DNA of 35,906 bases, from positions 1 through 35,906 of the forward strand of contig CACXKA010000023.1 of the NCBI GenBank assembly GCA_902768125.1, in the 5' to 3' direction. The translations under genes were made by a program, and so were the position numbers. The notes beneath the pieces were generated by a model. The model saw only the letters and a program-made list of their open reading frames with translations. It did no database searches and was not told the origin of the DNA. The first letter of the stretch is position 1. Each line of letters opens with the position of its first letter. Positions 23,705 through 32,964 of the stretch are shown one piece after another. This DNA is from an uncultured Bacteroidales bacterium. Its GTDB lineage: Bacteria > Bacteroidota > Bacteroidia > Bacteroidales > Bacteroidaceae.

Positions 23705-25597
23705 TTATGGAATATATACTTTTTTACGGTCGCTACGACGAATGTAGATGCCATGTGATGGATTCTCAACTGGTCTTCCCATGAGGTCAATGTAGCCTTC
23801 CTCGTCAGTGGAAGCACCCACTTCAATGGCATTGACTGCCGCAGGATCAGCCACAAGAACAATCTCCTTCATATAGAGTGACTGCCCGTTGGAGAGCGTG
23901 GTGGTGAAACCTGCCATACGGATGTGGCTGGGGTCAATCTTCTTACCCGATGCCGTTTTCATATCCTTCAGGTTGATTCGCATCTCCTTCACATTCTTCT
24001 CCAATGGGAACTCATAAGCCTCATCCCAGTAGTTGCTTGAATCATAAACACGGAAGGTAACACCAGCACTGGTCAGTTTCTTTGCCAAGACAATCTTGAT
24101 AGAATCGTATTTGGAGAGATCCAATCCCTCTTCTTCTTCAAATCTCCAACCAGAGAAACCTGCATTCTTCAAGTTCAGAATACTGCTAAGGTCTGTAAGA
24201 GTGGCTGTACCTTCACCACATATGGTGGGAATAAACCAATCTGTCTTGAAAGCAAATGGGTTTTCAGGCACATCCTGCTTGGGCTGATAACGCTCTGCAG
24301 ATGCATAATCCACTTGGTAATACTTCTCATACCAATCGAAACAAGCCACACCACAAGCCTCGTAGGGGTCAACCTTGTTCTTCTCCATCGCGGTCTTGAA
24401 GGCAGGCACCACCTTCTTGCTGTTGATGTAAGAATCAATATCGATGAAGTCACCCGTACCGGTCAAGGTCATGGAGATGTTGCCATAATAGTCAAGAATA
24501 GCCTTATAAGCCTTACCCCACTTGCTGGTGGAGGCTGTTGCCCATGTTCCATAATTTCCATAGACAGGCTGTCCCATTTCATTATAATTCTTGATGTTAG
24601 AAGAATTTTTAGGACTCCAATCGACTTCTGTAATCACAATAGGATTGGTGCGAAGGATTGGCACAGACTCACCAAATTTCTTGATGGCGTTGTTTACGTC
24701 GCAATGCTCATCACTATTGTCATACCAACCAGCATAGTTATGTACTGCATAACCGATATTGTCGCCAGTGATGGGGTACTTGATATAGTCGCGATAGTTG
24801 CTCTGATAACCTGTACCAGGAATCAGAATGATACCCTTGAAGCCATTCTCACGAATCTTGTCCACGATGGGCTGGAAGAAATCGTGCAAAGCCTTCTCCG
24901 AACTGCTTCCGTCTGACATTTTCACGTTGATGGGCTCATTGGCAAGCTCCAAACTGATTTGTCCGCAATTATTCTGCACATACTTGTTCTTGCTGACACG
25001 ATCCCACACATCCAAGAGGAATTTCTGATAACTTCCACCTACATAAATGTCATGTGGACACACGCCAGGTGGGCGCATAATCACATACATACCATGCTCA
25101 ATAGCACTCTTGGCAATGGGGTTATACAACGTGTTCAGGTAGTTCGTCAGGCGTGACCCTGTATATTTACTGAAGTCTGCCTCACCAGTGTTTTCCTTCT
25201 TCGTTCCCCAGTCATCATAATATTTTTCTCTTTCGTCTCTCGGCCATGCATTAGCAGAACCATTCGTCCATGCTGGATCGAGGTGAAGACGGAAGATATT
25301 GCAATAAGCACCACTGTCGTGGTCGGTGATGGCTGTGAAGAGTTTGGTGAAGTAAGCCTTGCAGGCACTCACATTGTTATCGTTGCAGCCCCATCCCCAG
25401 CGATAACCATTAAAATAATCATTGGGGGTGTCCATCACACCATGCAGCACGACCTTGTTACCCTGGTCGTCCTTAAAGAATCTACCATCCACATGCAAGG
25501 GAGGCATACCTGACATTGTCTGTTGTGCTTCAACAGGAATTGCCACTGAACCCACAGCGCAAATCATACAGAATTGAATCAGTTTTCTTAATTTCAT
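23705..25597 (-). CDS. GH5 family secreted endo-glycanase with C-terminal tail
   Basis: The product has 630 residues and a signal peptide (cleavage near VEAQQ). The GH5 barrel spans about 35-400. LELANEP gives the acid/base Glu221, and PIVITEVDW gives the nucleophile Glu324. Upstream, MRPPGVCPHD is part of the active-site cleft. A beta-sandwich of CBM-like type follows (about 460-590), then the tail YIDLMGRPVENP ... KKVYIP, nearly the same as in the downstream esterase. In this context the enzyme is probably an endo-xylanase, perhaps of a subfamily such as GH5_21; an endoglucanase is the alternative. It has its own promoter (25652-25659) in the 157-bp gap after GH43. The esterase gene starts 17 bp downstream. 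Confidence 0.85.
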   Translation of the reverse strand: MKLRKLIQFCMICAVGSVAIPVEAQQTMSGMPPLHVDGRFFKDDQGNKVVLHGVMDTPNDYFNGYRWGWGCNDNNVSACKAYFTKLFTAITDHDSGAYCNIFRLHLDPAWTNGSANAWPRDEREKYYDDWGTKKENTGEADFSKYTGSRLTNYLNTLYNPIAKSAIEHGMYVIMRPPGVCPHDIYVGGSYQKFLLDVWDRVSKNKYVQNNCGQISLELANEPINVKMSDGSSSEKALHDFFQPIVDKIRENGFKGIILIPGTGYQSNYRDYIKYPITGDNIGYAVHNYAGWYDNSDEHCDVNNAIKKFGESVPILRTNPIVITEVDWSPKNSSNIKNYNEMGQPVYGNYGTWATASTSKWGKAYKAILDYYGNISMTLTGTGDFIDIDSYINSKKVVPAFKTAMEKNKVDPYEACGVACFDWYEKYYQVDYASAERYQPKQDVPENPFAFKTDWFIPTICGEGTATLTDLSSILNLKNAGFSGWRFEEEEGLDLSKYDSIKIVLAKKLTSAGVTFRVYDSSNYWDEAYEFPLEKNVKEMRINLKDMKTASGKKIDPSHIRMAGFTTTLSNGQSLYMKEIVLVADPAAVNAIEVGASTDEEGYIDLMGRPVENPSHGIYIRRSDRKKVYIP

Positions 25598-25651
25598 ATT
25601 TGGAAAAGATTTGATTAGATACTTTTAGTTGATAGTTTTTGGTTTCCGATG

Positions 25652-25659
25652 CAAAGATA
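25652..25659 (-). promoter_or_regulatory. -7 promoter element for the GH5-esterase unit
   Basis: TATCTTTG on the minus strand lies about 55 bp before the GH5 start. The nearest upstream TTG is about 24 bp away, slightly long, so the -33 assignment is weak. It suggests that GH5-CE can be transcribed separately from GH3-GH43. Confidence 0.6.
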
Positions 25660-25754
25660 CGACTAATTTCACACCTTTATTTGCAAAAATGGAACATCTT
25701 TTTTAGGTTGTGTAACCCTATGAGAGCGTATGTACCATTTTAACTTTCACATCG

Positions 25755-27560
25755 TTATCGGACAAAGACCTTCCTGCCATCACGACCATTGATGTAAAAA
25801 CCCCTTTCTGGCTTTGTCACTGGTCTTCCCTGCAAGTCATAATAGAACGCATCATCACCTCTGTTAGAAGTCTGTATCTGTTGGATGTCCGAAGGGTCTT
25901 CAATGCCAAACATCTCCTCGCTGAACGTCCTTTCAGTGGTGAACCAATCGAAATCGACATAGCCGCCCTTTTGTTGGGTGGCGTAGTTGAAGAGATAGAA
26001 ACGTTGACCCACAAAATAGTCAAGTGTGTAGCGCATAGTCATGGTCACTCCCCACTTCTTCCAGGTTTCGTTGTCATAACTGTAATAGTATTGACAAGCA
26101 TTGTTGCCAAAGTTCACCACAGCACGAAGATAAATGATATCCGAAGTAATCTCATCCCCTTTCTTCGTCTCCTCTTTCTTCAATTTTTGGCTATCAAAAG
26201 TGCAACGTTCACCATACAAGTACTTCTTGCCGTTATCCATTTTCACAGCGATGAAGGAATAAGGATTCTGGAACACAGCAATACCCGTCACATCACCATC
26301 TTTCATACCTGATACATCTATCTTTATCGTACCGAAAGAACTTTTGAAACCACTGGACGTTCCGTTGGGGGTATACCCCATAATACGTTGGGTCAATGAA
26401 TTGCGTGCCGTGTTCAGTTCACTCGTCACATTGACAGTATGGAGTCGCAGATATCCAGGTCTTTCTGTCAACGACCATGACGAATTAACAGGATTGTGGT
26501 TCCACTGCCACTGCATACCCAACTCCGTATCGACAAAGGCATCGTTGGTGGGCAAATAGGTCTTCTCATATGTTTGTCCCACATCAGGTTTCTTATATGT
26601 TGCACCATTCTTCGATACATCGACACCATTATTGCCAATGACTGGCCATCCATCCACCCATTTCACGGGTTCCAGACAAGGACATCTACCGATGTTACCC
26701 CCTGTGCAATAGATATCCCTGAAGAGGATGGTCCACCATTCGCCTGTCTGCGTCTGCACCAATCCTCCTTGGTGGATGTTTTGATGCTCAAACACACGAC
26801 CTTGGTGCTCTTCATAAGGTCCCATCGGATTCTTCGAGCGGAAGATGGTTTGGCTACCTTCAGTGCCTCCATAGGTACAATACAGGTAGTAATAGTCACC
26901 GATATGGTACATATGGGTGCCTTCGCAACCATTTCCCACACTGAGCACCTTTGTACTACTAATCTTTTTGAACGTTGTCTTATTCATCTTGTTCACCCAG
27001 ATGTCACCAATACCACATGCAATATAGAGGAATCCATCGCCATTCTCACCATCGTCGAAAAGCCACCCTGGGTCGTGGTAAGCCTCTGACAAGGTCGTTA
27101 CTCTCCATTCTCCTTCAGGGTCTGAAGCAGTCAGAAGGATACTGCGTGAATCTGGTGACCACGTGGAGCAAGGGAAATAATAGTAAAACTTACCATTGTG
27201 ATATTGGAGTGACGAAGCCCACATTCCTTGCGAATAGTGATGTTCGCCATTAAGCAGGTTGTAGGCATTGTTACTGAGAATCTTCTCCAACGGGTTCGCA
27301 CAATACTCCCAATTCACCAAATCCTTTGATTTCAGGATGGTTGCCCCTGGAAAATGGTACATTGTCGTGGAAGCCATATAATAAGTGTCATCCACACGAA
27401 TCACATCAGGATCGGGGAAGTCGGCATTCACAATAGGATTGACGAAGGTGCCATCACCCTGATCTGCCGACCACACCCATTCATAAGGCTTGGTTTGTGC
27501 CAACGCCACCAAGGACGAAAGCCCCATACCCACCGCTAATAACAAAAGTTTCTTTTTCAT
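25755..27560 (-). CDS. GH43 family beta-xylosidase / arabinofuranosidase with C-terminal tail
   Basis: This secreted 601-residue enzyme has a signal peptide ending in VALAQ. The five-bladed propeller shows the GH43 triad: Asp50 in ADFPDPD (base), Asp163 in YHDPGW (pKa modulator) and Glu213 in GCEGTHMY (acid). The second half (about 335-545) is the concanavalin-like C-terminal domain of beta-xylosidase-type GH43 proteins (LGMQWQWNHNP near its start). The N-terminal STTMYHFPGA motif resembles subfamily 12, which acts on xylo- and arabino-oligosaccharides. The protein ends with the shared tail FYYDLQGRPVTKP ... RKVFVR. The GH3 gene stops 22 bp upstream of its start, so the two are co-transcribed. 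Confidence 0.88.
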   Translation of the reverse strand: MKKKLLLLAVGMGLSSLVALAQTKPYEWVWSADQGDGTFVNPIVNADFPDPDVIRVDDTYYMASTTMYHFPGATILKSKDLVNWEYCANPLEKILSNNAYNLLNGEHHYSQGMWASSLQYHNGKFYYYFPCSTWSPDSRSILLTASDPEGEWRVTTLSEAYHDPGWLFDDGENGDGFLYIACGIGDIWVNKMNKTTFKKISSTKVLSVGNGCEGTHMYHIGDYYYLYCTYGGTEGSQTIFRSKNPMGPYEEHQGRVFEHQNIHQGGLVQTQTGEWWTILFRDIYCTGGNIGRCPCLEPVKWVDGWPVIGNNGVDVSKNGATYKKPDVGQTYEKTYLPTNDAFVDTELGMQWQWNHNPVNSSWSLTERPGYLRLHTVNVTSELNTARNSLTQRIMGYTPNGTSSGFKSSFGTIKIDVSGMKDGDVTGIAVFQNPYSFIAVKMDNGKKYLYGERCTFDSQKLKKEETKKGDEITSDIIYLRAVVNFGNNACQYYYSYDNETWKKWGVTMTMRYTLDYFVGQRFYLFNYATQQKGGYVDFDWFTTERTFSEEMFGIEDPSDIQQIQTSNRGDDAFYYDLQGRPVTKPERGFYINGRDGRKVFVR

Positions 27561-27582
27561 TATACTCTGTTTTTGATGATTC

Positions 27583-30165
27583 TTATTTGATGTTCAACGT
27601 CAGTTTCTTCAAATCCTTGTCTTGGGAGCTGCTGCCATAAAGCACTTCGAAATCACCCTTCTTCTGATGCACTGTGTTGGTTTCTGGGTCGAAGAACTCG
27701 AAGGATTTTGGCGTCAGTTCCAACTTCACATCCATTGTCTGTCCTGCCTTGATGTCCACACGCTGGAAAGCTCGCAGCGACTTCAATGGACCTTCTGTAT
27801 CAGAGAGGTCACGGAGATACACCTGAACAATCTCTGTACCGTCACTCTTACCAGCATTGCTCACAGGAACGGTTAAAGTGTAGTTATCACCCTTCTTCGA
27901 AAGCTTTCCCTCACCGTAGTTGAATTGGGTGTAGCTCAATCCATAACCAAAGGCAAAGAGTGGGTCATTGAAATAGCGATAAGTGCGTCCTTTCATCGAA
28001 TAGTCTTCGAAATCTGGCAATTGTTCGGAAGTCTTGTAGAAAGTGACAGGAAGCTTTCCAGAAGGATTGTAGTCGCCAAAGAGCACATCAGCAATCGCTG
28101 TTCCACCTTCCTGACCTGGATACCAAACCTGCACGATCGCATCACAGGTTTCTGTTTCAGGCAGCAAAGCAATAGCAGAACCTGAACAGTTGACGAAGAT
28201 GACCGTCTTACCTGCCTCCTTCAATGCTTTGAGGAAGTCGCGCTGCACCTTAGGCAGTTCGATGTGGGTACGGTCACCACCCTTGAAGCCATCGATTTCC
28301 ACAGGCATTTCCTCACCTTCGAGGGCTGCAGCGATGCCACCTACGAAGACCACCTTGTCAATGCCCTTCAATTGCTCAATCACCTTTGCATAGTCAATGG
28401 GCAGTTCCTTTGCCACATTGATTTTCATGTTGGCACCCCATGTCTTCACATGCTTGAAACGCACCTCAATCTTATAGGGCTTGCCCGCTTCCGCTTGAAT
28501 GGCAGTACGGGTAGGTGTGGTGCGCCATGTGTGCTGTCTCACCTTGCGCTCACCGTTAACATATACTTCGAAGTCGCTAATGGATTCCACATTCACCACA
28601 TATTCACCTGCCTCCTTAGGCGTGAACACTGTCTCATACTTGGCAGAGAAATCCTCCAAATTCACGCCAGGAGCGAAGTTGTGCATACCAGCAGTGGTCA
28701 CTGCCAATGGAGTCGTGTAATATTCAGTGGTCACAGGCTTGCCCGACATCTCTGTGTTGTTCCAGAACGTGCCCTTCAAACCCTTCTTCCCATCCATCTG
28801 GCAATTGGTCGCCATGAGGCAATCCATCACCTTGTCGTAAGTGCGGTCACAACCCGCCAGATACAGCAGATTCTTCTGCTTGGTCTTGATGCCGTCGAGG
28901 ATGGTCACGGTGCGGTTAGGCGTACCATTGTAGTTACCCCACATGAGAGGTTCATCGTCGGCATTAGGACCTATCACGGCAATCTTCTCCTTGTTCTTCT
29001 GCAGAGGAAGCACATTGCCCTTGTTTTGCAGGAGCACCAATGTCTGACGTGCCATGTCAAGCGAAATCTGACGATGTTCTTTGGAATCCATGGCTGAATA
29101 AGGAATCTTTGACCATTCCACCAGCGATGGGTCATCCATCTCACCCAAGTCGAAACGTCCTTCCAGCAGGCGAATCACATGCTTGTCCACCTCTGCCTCG
29201 GTGATGAAACCACGCTTCACAGCCTCAGGGATGCTTCTGTAGGCATAGCCATAACCACATTCCACATCTGTGCCTGCTACAGTAGCCTTTGCCGATGCGT
29301 GGGTGGCATCAGAAGATGTCTTGTGAGATTCGTAGAAGTCGCTGATGGCACCGCAGTCGCTCACCACCAAATATTGGAAGCCCCATTCATCGCGCAGAAT
29401 CTGCTGCAACAGACGGGTGCTGCCGCAACATGGATCATCGTCAAGACGCTGATAGGCACACATCACCTCCCTCACCTTCGCATCCTGCACCAAAGTCTTG
29501 AAGGCTGGCATGTAGGTTTCCCACATATCGCGTGGCGACACGTCTGCCAAGTTGGCAGTATGACGGGTGTATTCGGGACCACTATGAACGGCATAATGCT
29601 TGGCACATGCCCACAATTTCCTGTACTTTGCCGTTTCAGGACCCTGCAAACCCTTCACCACTTGTGTGCCCATCACACTGGTCAGATAAGGGTCTTCACC
29701 ATAAGTTTCCTGACCACGCCCCCATCGAGGGTCACGGAAAATGTTCACATTGGGAGTCCAGACAGAAAGGCTGTGGAACTTCTCATCCTCACCCCCTTCC
29801 TGAATCATACGCTTATTATACTGTGCACGAAACTCCGTGCTTGTCGCGTCAAACACCTTGAAAAGCAAATCAGGGTTCCACGATGCAGCCATGCCAATAG
29901 GCTCAGGGAACACCGTCACATTGCCCTGGTTGGCAGCGCCATGCAGGGCTTCGCTCCACCAGAAGAACTTCTTAATGCCCAGTCTTGGAATGGCAGGGCT
30001 TTCGTCAAGCATCAGCTTGGCCTTCTCTTCCAGCGTCAAGCGGCTGCAAAGATCTTTTGCACGTTCATTCGCACTCAAATTTGGATTTTGATAAGGAAGT
30101 GTCTGCGCACTTGCTCCCACTGCCAGCATACAGCACAACAGGAGACTTGATATAGGCTTTTTCAT
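27583..30165 (-). CDS. GH3 family beta-xylosidase with PA14 domain
   Basis: This secreted exo-enzyme of 860 residues probably releases xylose from xylo-oligosaccharides. A signal peptide (MKKPISSLLLCCMLAVGASA) is followed by the GH3 N-terminal barrel. GRGQETYGEDPYL lies at 149-161, KHYAVHSGPE at 189-198, and VVSDCG gives the nucleophile Asp270. A PA14 domain is inserted in the second domain at about 455-590, and a fibronectin-III-like domain closes the protein. EALHG and the missing KHF(V/A)ANNQE form favour the beta-xylosidase branch over beta-glucosidases. It lacks the C-terminal tail of GH43, GH5 and CE, so it is probably periplasmic. It is first in the minus-strand run GH3-GH43-GH5-CE; a TATCTTTG box precedes it. 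Confidence 0.9.
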   Translation of the reverse strand: MKKPISSLLLCCMLAVGASAQTLPYQNPNLSANERAKDLCSRLTLEEKAKLMLDESPAIPRLGIKKFFWWSEALHGAANQGNVTVFPEPIGMAASWNPDLLFKVFDATSTEFRAQYNKRMIQEGGEDEKFHSLSVWTPNVNIFRDPRWGRGQETYGEDPYLTSVMGTQVVKGLQGPETAKYRKLWACAKHYAVHSGPEYTRHTANLADVSPRDMWETYMPAFKTLVQDAKVREVMCAYQRLDDDPCCGSTRLLQQILRDEWGFQYLVVSDCGAISDFYESHKTSSDATHASAKATVAGTDVECGYGYAYRSIPEAVKRGFITEAEVDKHVIRLLEGRFDLGEMDDPSLVEWSKIPYSAMDSKEHRQISLDMARQTLVLLQNKGNVLPLQKNKEKIAVIGPNADDEPLMWGNYNGTPNRTVTILDGIKTKQKNLLYLAGCDRTYDKVMDCLMATNCQMDGKKGLKGTFWNNTEMSGKPVTTEYYTTPLAVTTAGMHNFAPGVNLEDFSAKYETVFTPKEAGEYVVNVESISDFEVYVNGERKVRQHTWRTTPTRTAIQAEAGKPYKIEVRFKHVKTWGANMKINVAKELPIDYAKVIEQLKGIDKVVFVGGIAAALEGEEMPVEIDGFKGGDRTHIELPKVQRDFLKALKEAGKTVIFVNCSGSAIALLPETETCDAIVQVWYPGQEGGTAIADVLFGDYNPSGKLPVTFYKTSEQLPDFEDYSMKGRTYRYFNDPLFAFGYGLSYTQFNYGEGKLSKKGDNYTLTVPVSNAGKSDGTEIVQVYLRDLSDTEGPLKSLRAFQRVDIKAGQTMDVKLELTPKSFEFFDPETNTVHQKKGDFEVLYGSSSQDKDLKKLTLNIK

Positions 30166-30218
30166 ATCGTTAGTAAATTTTTAGTTCCTATGAATGGAAA
30201 AGATGAAATATCTGGGTG

Positions 30219-30226
30219 CAAAGATA
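30219..30226 (-). promoter_or_regulatory. -7 promoter element for the GH3-GH43 unit
   Basis: TATCTTTG on the minus strand lies about 54 bp before the GH3 start. A candidate TTG lies about 24 bp further upstream. The sequence context (TATCTTTGCA) matches that at the GH5 promoter. Confidence 0.6.
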
Positions 30227-30295
30227 CGAACTTTTCGCCACAAAACGTTGCAACGTAGAAACACAAATTTGCGTTTATGTTACCTAATTCAGAGA

Positions 30296-30361
30296 TACGC
30301 CGTACCGAGCAGCACGAAACACCGTATCAAAGACAACGAAACGCCGTATCGATGCTCTCGA
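30296..30361. repeat. Three tandem 22-bp units ending in a hairpin
   Basis: Units at 30296-30317, 30318-30339 and 30340-30361 share the pattern (A/T)ACrCCGTAyC...CGA. The last unit continues into an inverted copy, so that GAAACGCCGTATCGA (30338-30352) pairs perfectly with 30358-30372 around a 5-base loop. Confidence 0.75.
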
Positions 30362-30372
30362 TACGGCGTTTC
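30338..30372 (-). terminator. Strong hairpin after the PspC gene, possible terminator
   Basis: A perfect 15-bp stem with a TGCTC loop lies 20 bp after the PspC stop codon. The minus-strand side is followed by GTTGTCTTTG rather than a clean T-run, so termination is plausible but not certain. Confidence 0.5.
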
Positions 30373-30391
30373 ATTTTTAGGGGTGAAAAAC

Positions 30392-32149
30392 CTACTTTTT
30401 GCCCAGTTCGCCAATCTTCTCCAAAACGAAGTCGGTGGCAGAGAAGAAACCTATTCCGGTTTGTTTGTTCGTGTTGTTCACCTTCACACCATAGATGAGT
30501 TTAGCAGGGTTTTCCACCTTGATGCTGTCGATATAGACATAACTCCAACCATAACCATGACTACCGTTGGCTTCTACAATCTTATCTTTGTCAATCTTGG
30601 AGATTCTACCAACCAATTCTTTCAACACAGGGTCATTCAAATACGAGGGGTCATCGCTCTGATAAAAACCTTGCTCCAAACCAATCGTCTCCCAGATGTT
30701 TCCTATTTGAGTGCCATAGTTGGGAATCTGCACAGATTCATTAAAAAAGCTGACTTGTCCTGTCGTATCCTTCTCTTCCACAAAGATAAAGCTCTCATCA
30801 TTGTCTGCCCTCACTGCAGCACTGAGGCGATAAATGCCTGGCTCCACTATTACTTCCCTTTCAGCTTGATAAGCGTAAGGATTATGACCGGCACAAGCAT
30901 CGAGATAACGGGTGAAGTCACCTGTCATATACTCGCCATTGTAGGTGTAACGATCTATTCCTTCAGCCTTTACGAGTTCCCAATCACCATTTTTGAAGAA
31001 ATTCCAGTCATCGTCGTTAAAGACAAAGCCAAAGTGAGTGTGTTCTTTCTTCCACGCTGCCTGTTCTGTGTTCCAACGGGTTGTCTGCGTCTTGGCCAAC
31101 TGAGCTACAGCATAAATCGTGTTTCCAATAAAGCCAACCACAGATACCACCCATAGGATGAACCACATCAAACGCTGTTTGCCCTTCATCGCAGGGGTCT
31201 TGCCAAACGAACTTGCTGCTGCATGGATGGAACAATAGAGCAGGATGGCGATGGACACCAACAGTAAAACGCCACTAACAATAGCAGGGATGAAGATGGC
31301 GTCCACATCTTCTGTCAGGTAAAGGTTCCACCAACTATCTGCCATCGACTCTGAAGCCACCACAAATGCCACGAAGAAGCAAAGTGCCACAATCAAGCCA
31401 ATCGTCAGCGCTGTGCTCAAACCCACACAAATCACGCCCAAGAGAATGTCCCAGAATGAAATGCCATTCTTCTTCTCTTTCGAAAGATCCACTCCCTGCA
31501 CAACTTCAGATAAGTTCTGGGGATTCACCTCCTTACCTCTCATCATCAGCACATCCTCAGCCGTTTTCGTTTCAGGATTGAAAATGGCAACCAGCAGATA
31601 AATGAGCAACGGAAGGAATGCGAAAGGTATTGAGACTAAGATGATTGGCAAAACCATAACGCCCAAAATAGTGCCGAATATGCCGTCAAACACAATCCAT
31701 AGAACACTCAAGAGCACAAAGCCCCAACGCCAGCCGTTTGCGCTGCCGCCAAAATAGTTGGCACATCCTGACAGCACGCCAGCCAGCACCTTGTTCTGTG
31801 AGTCGCGGAAGAACTTCTTGGTGGGCAATGGTTTCTTGTTCCCAGTGTTTGCCGAAAAGCCTGCCTTTCCTGCATATTCTGCATTCTCATCTGCAATTTC
31901 TTCAACTTTTCCAATCTGCTCAATCACACCCTGCACATGCTCGATGGTGATGGCCTCAATGCCATTTGATTTCAGGTCATCAAACAGTTCTGCGATACGC
32001 GCCTCAATGTCGTCGGCAGTTTCTTCGCCACCCTCTTGCTTCTTGAAGTAGTTACGCAGGGTGTCTGTGTAGTGGCTCAGCAATTCGTATGCGTCTTCAT
32101 CGATCTGATAAAGTCTGCCACAAAGATTGATGGTAATATTCTTTTTCAT
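30392..32149 (-). CDS. PspC domain-containing inner-membrane protein
   Basis: This is a Bacteroidetes-type PspC protein of 585 residues. A cytoplasmic N-terminal region (1-110) contains an acidic helical segment (EARIAELFDDLKSNGIEAI). The PspC core (about 118-200) includes KVLAGVLSGCANYFGG and two hydrophobic helices. Three to four further transmembrane segments follow (about 225-360). A C-terminal extracytoplasmic domain of about 220 residues has no motif I recognise. PspC proteins act in envelope-stress responses. It lies last in a PadR / membrane-protein / PspC operon, 24 bp after the preceding gene, so it is probably under PadR control. Confidence 0.85.
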   Translation of the reverse strand: MKKNITINLCGRLYQIDEDAYELLSHYTDTLRNYFKKQEGGEETADDIEARIAELFDDLKSNGIEAITIEHVQGVIEQIGKVEEIADENAEYAGKAGFSANTGNKKPLPTKKFFRDSQNKVLAGVLSGCANYFGGSANGWRWGFVLLSVLWIVFDGIFGTILGVMVLPIILVSIPFAFLPLLIYLLVAIFNPETKTAEDVLMMRGKEVNPQNLSEVVQGVDLSKEKKNGISFWDILLGVICVGLSTALTIGLIVALCFFVAFVVASESMADSWWNLYLTEDVDAIFIPAIVSGVLLLVSIAILLYCSIHAAASSFGKTPAMKGKQRLMWFILWVVSVVGFIGNTIYAVAQLAKTQTTRWNTEQAAWKKEHTHFGFVFNDDDWNFFKNGDWELVKAEGIDRYTYNGEYMTGDFTRYLDACAGHNPYAYQAEREVIVEPGIYRLSAAVRADNDESFIFVEEKDTTGQVSFFNESVQIPNYGTQIGNIWETIGLEQGFYQSDDPSYLNDPVLKELVGRISKIDKDKIVEANGSHGYGWSYVYIDSIKVENPAKLIYGVKVNNTNKQTGIGFFSATDFVLEKIGELGKK

Positions 32150-32173
32150 TGTTGTTATGTTTTTTTGTGATGA

Positions 32174-32890
32174 TTACAAGTTTCCTTTCAATTGATAATA
32201 AGCAGCCGTCAAGGCAAACAATTTGATAGCCGCAGCAAAGTACACTCCGACGCAACAGCAGCAGAGACCCAAAATGAGGATGCCAAGCATGATGATGCCC
32301 AAGCCCAACAAGGAGAGGGTGTTGCCCGATGACATGTTCCACGCGGCACTGATAGACTCAAAGATGCCTGCCTCTGGATGCTCCACTTGATAGACAGGAG
32401 CCAAGATGACGCGGGGAGCCACGAAAAAATATGGAACGAAACAACACAACGCGGAAACAAAGAGAATGGTGTTTGTGATAATTTCCACTGCAAATACCTT
32501 CAAATACACAACAAAAGGCAGTTTGAAGGCGTCAAACGTCACCTCGGAGAAACGCCCCGCCATCAATCCGAGTGCAAGATTGTAGAGACCCACGCTAACA
32601 AGGATTTTCAAGATTGAGCCCAACATGCCGCCAAACCATACAACATGATTACCCGAACTCAATGTTTGTGCAATATTTCCCGCACCTTGCCAGTCGCCCC
32701 TGCTGATTGCCTCACCAAGAGCCTGAGAAGAATCATAATTATAACTGAAGGTAGGAGTTGATATATGTCCCAAACCACCTGCCAACACGCCTACCAACAG
32801 ATAGATAACAGCGATGAGCAGACCGTGTTTTTTTGCATATTCCCAAGCAGTGTTGACTGCATTGCCGATTTCCAACGAATAACTTGCCAT
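32174..32890 (-). CDS. Integral membrane protein of unknown function
   Basis: This 238-residue protein has several strongly hydrophobic segments: about 25-42 (LLIAVIYLLVGVLAGGLG), 95-125, 140-165, 170-180 and 195-225 (the last including GLCCCCVGVYFAAAI). A short soluble loop (45-90) lies between the first and second. I do not assign a family; the layout resembles small DUF975-like or stress-associated membrane proteins. Four consecutive cysteines in the last helix are unusual. It lies between the PadR and PspC genes on the same strand (gaps of 74 and 24 bp), so a joint envelope role is inferred. Confidence 0.7.
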   Translation of the reverse strand: MASYSLEIGNAVNTAWEYAKKHGLLIAVIYLLVGVLAGGLGHISTPTFSYNYDSSQALGEAISRGDWQGAGNIAQTLSSGNHVVWFGGMLGSILKILVSVGLYNLALGLMAGRFSEVTFDAFKLPFVVYLKVFAVEIITNTILFVSALCCFVPYFFVAPRVILAPVYQVEHPEAGIFESISAAWNMSSGNTLSLLGLGIIMLGILILGLCCCCVGVYFAAAIKLFALTAAYYQLKGNL

Positions 32891-32964
32891 AATCTTTATA
32901 TCTTTTTATTATAAATGTATGCTTACTTTATTAAATTAAGATTTCTCCAAGTGTGCAAGCTGGT

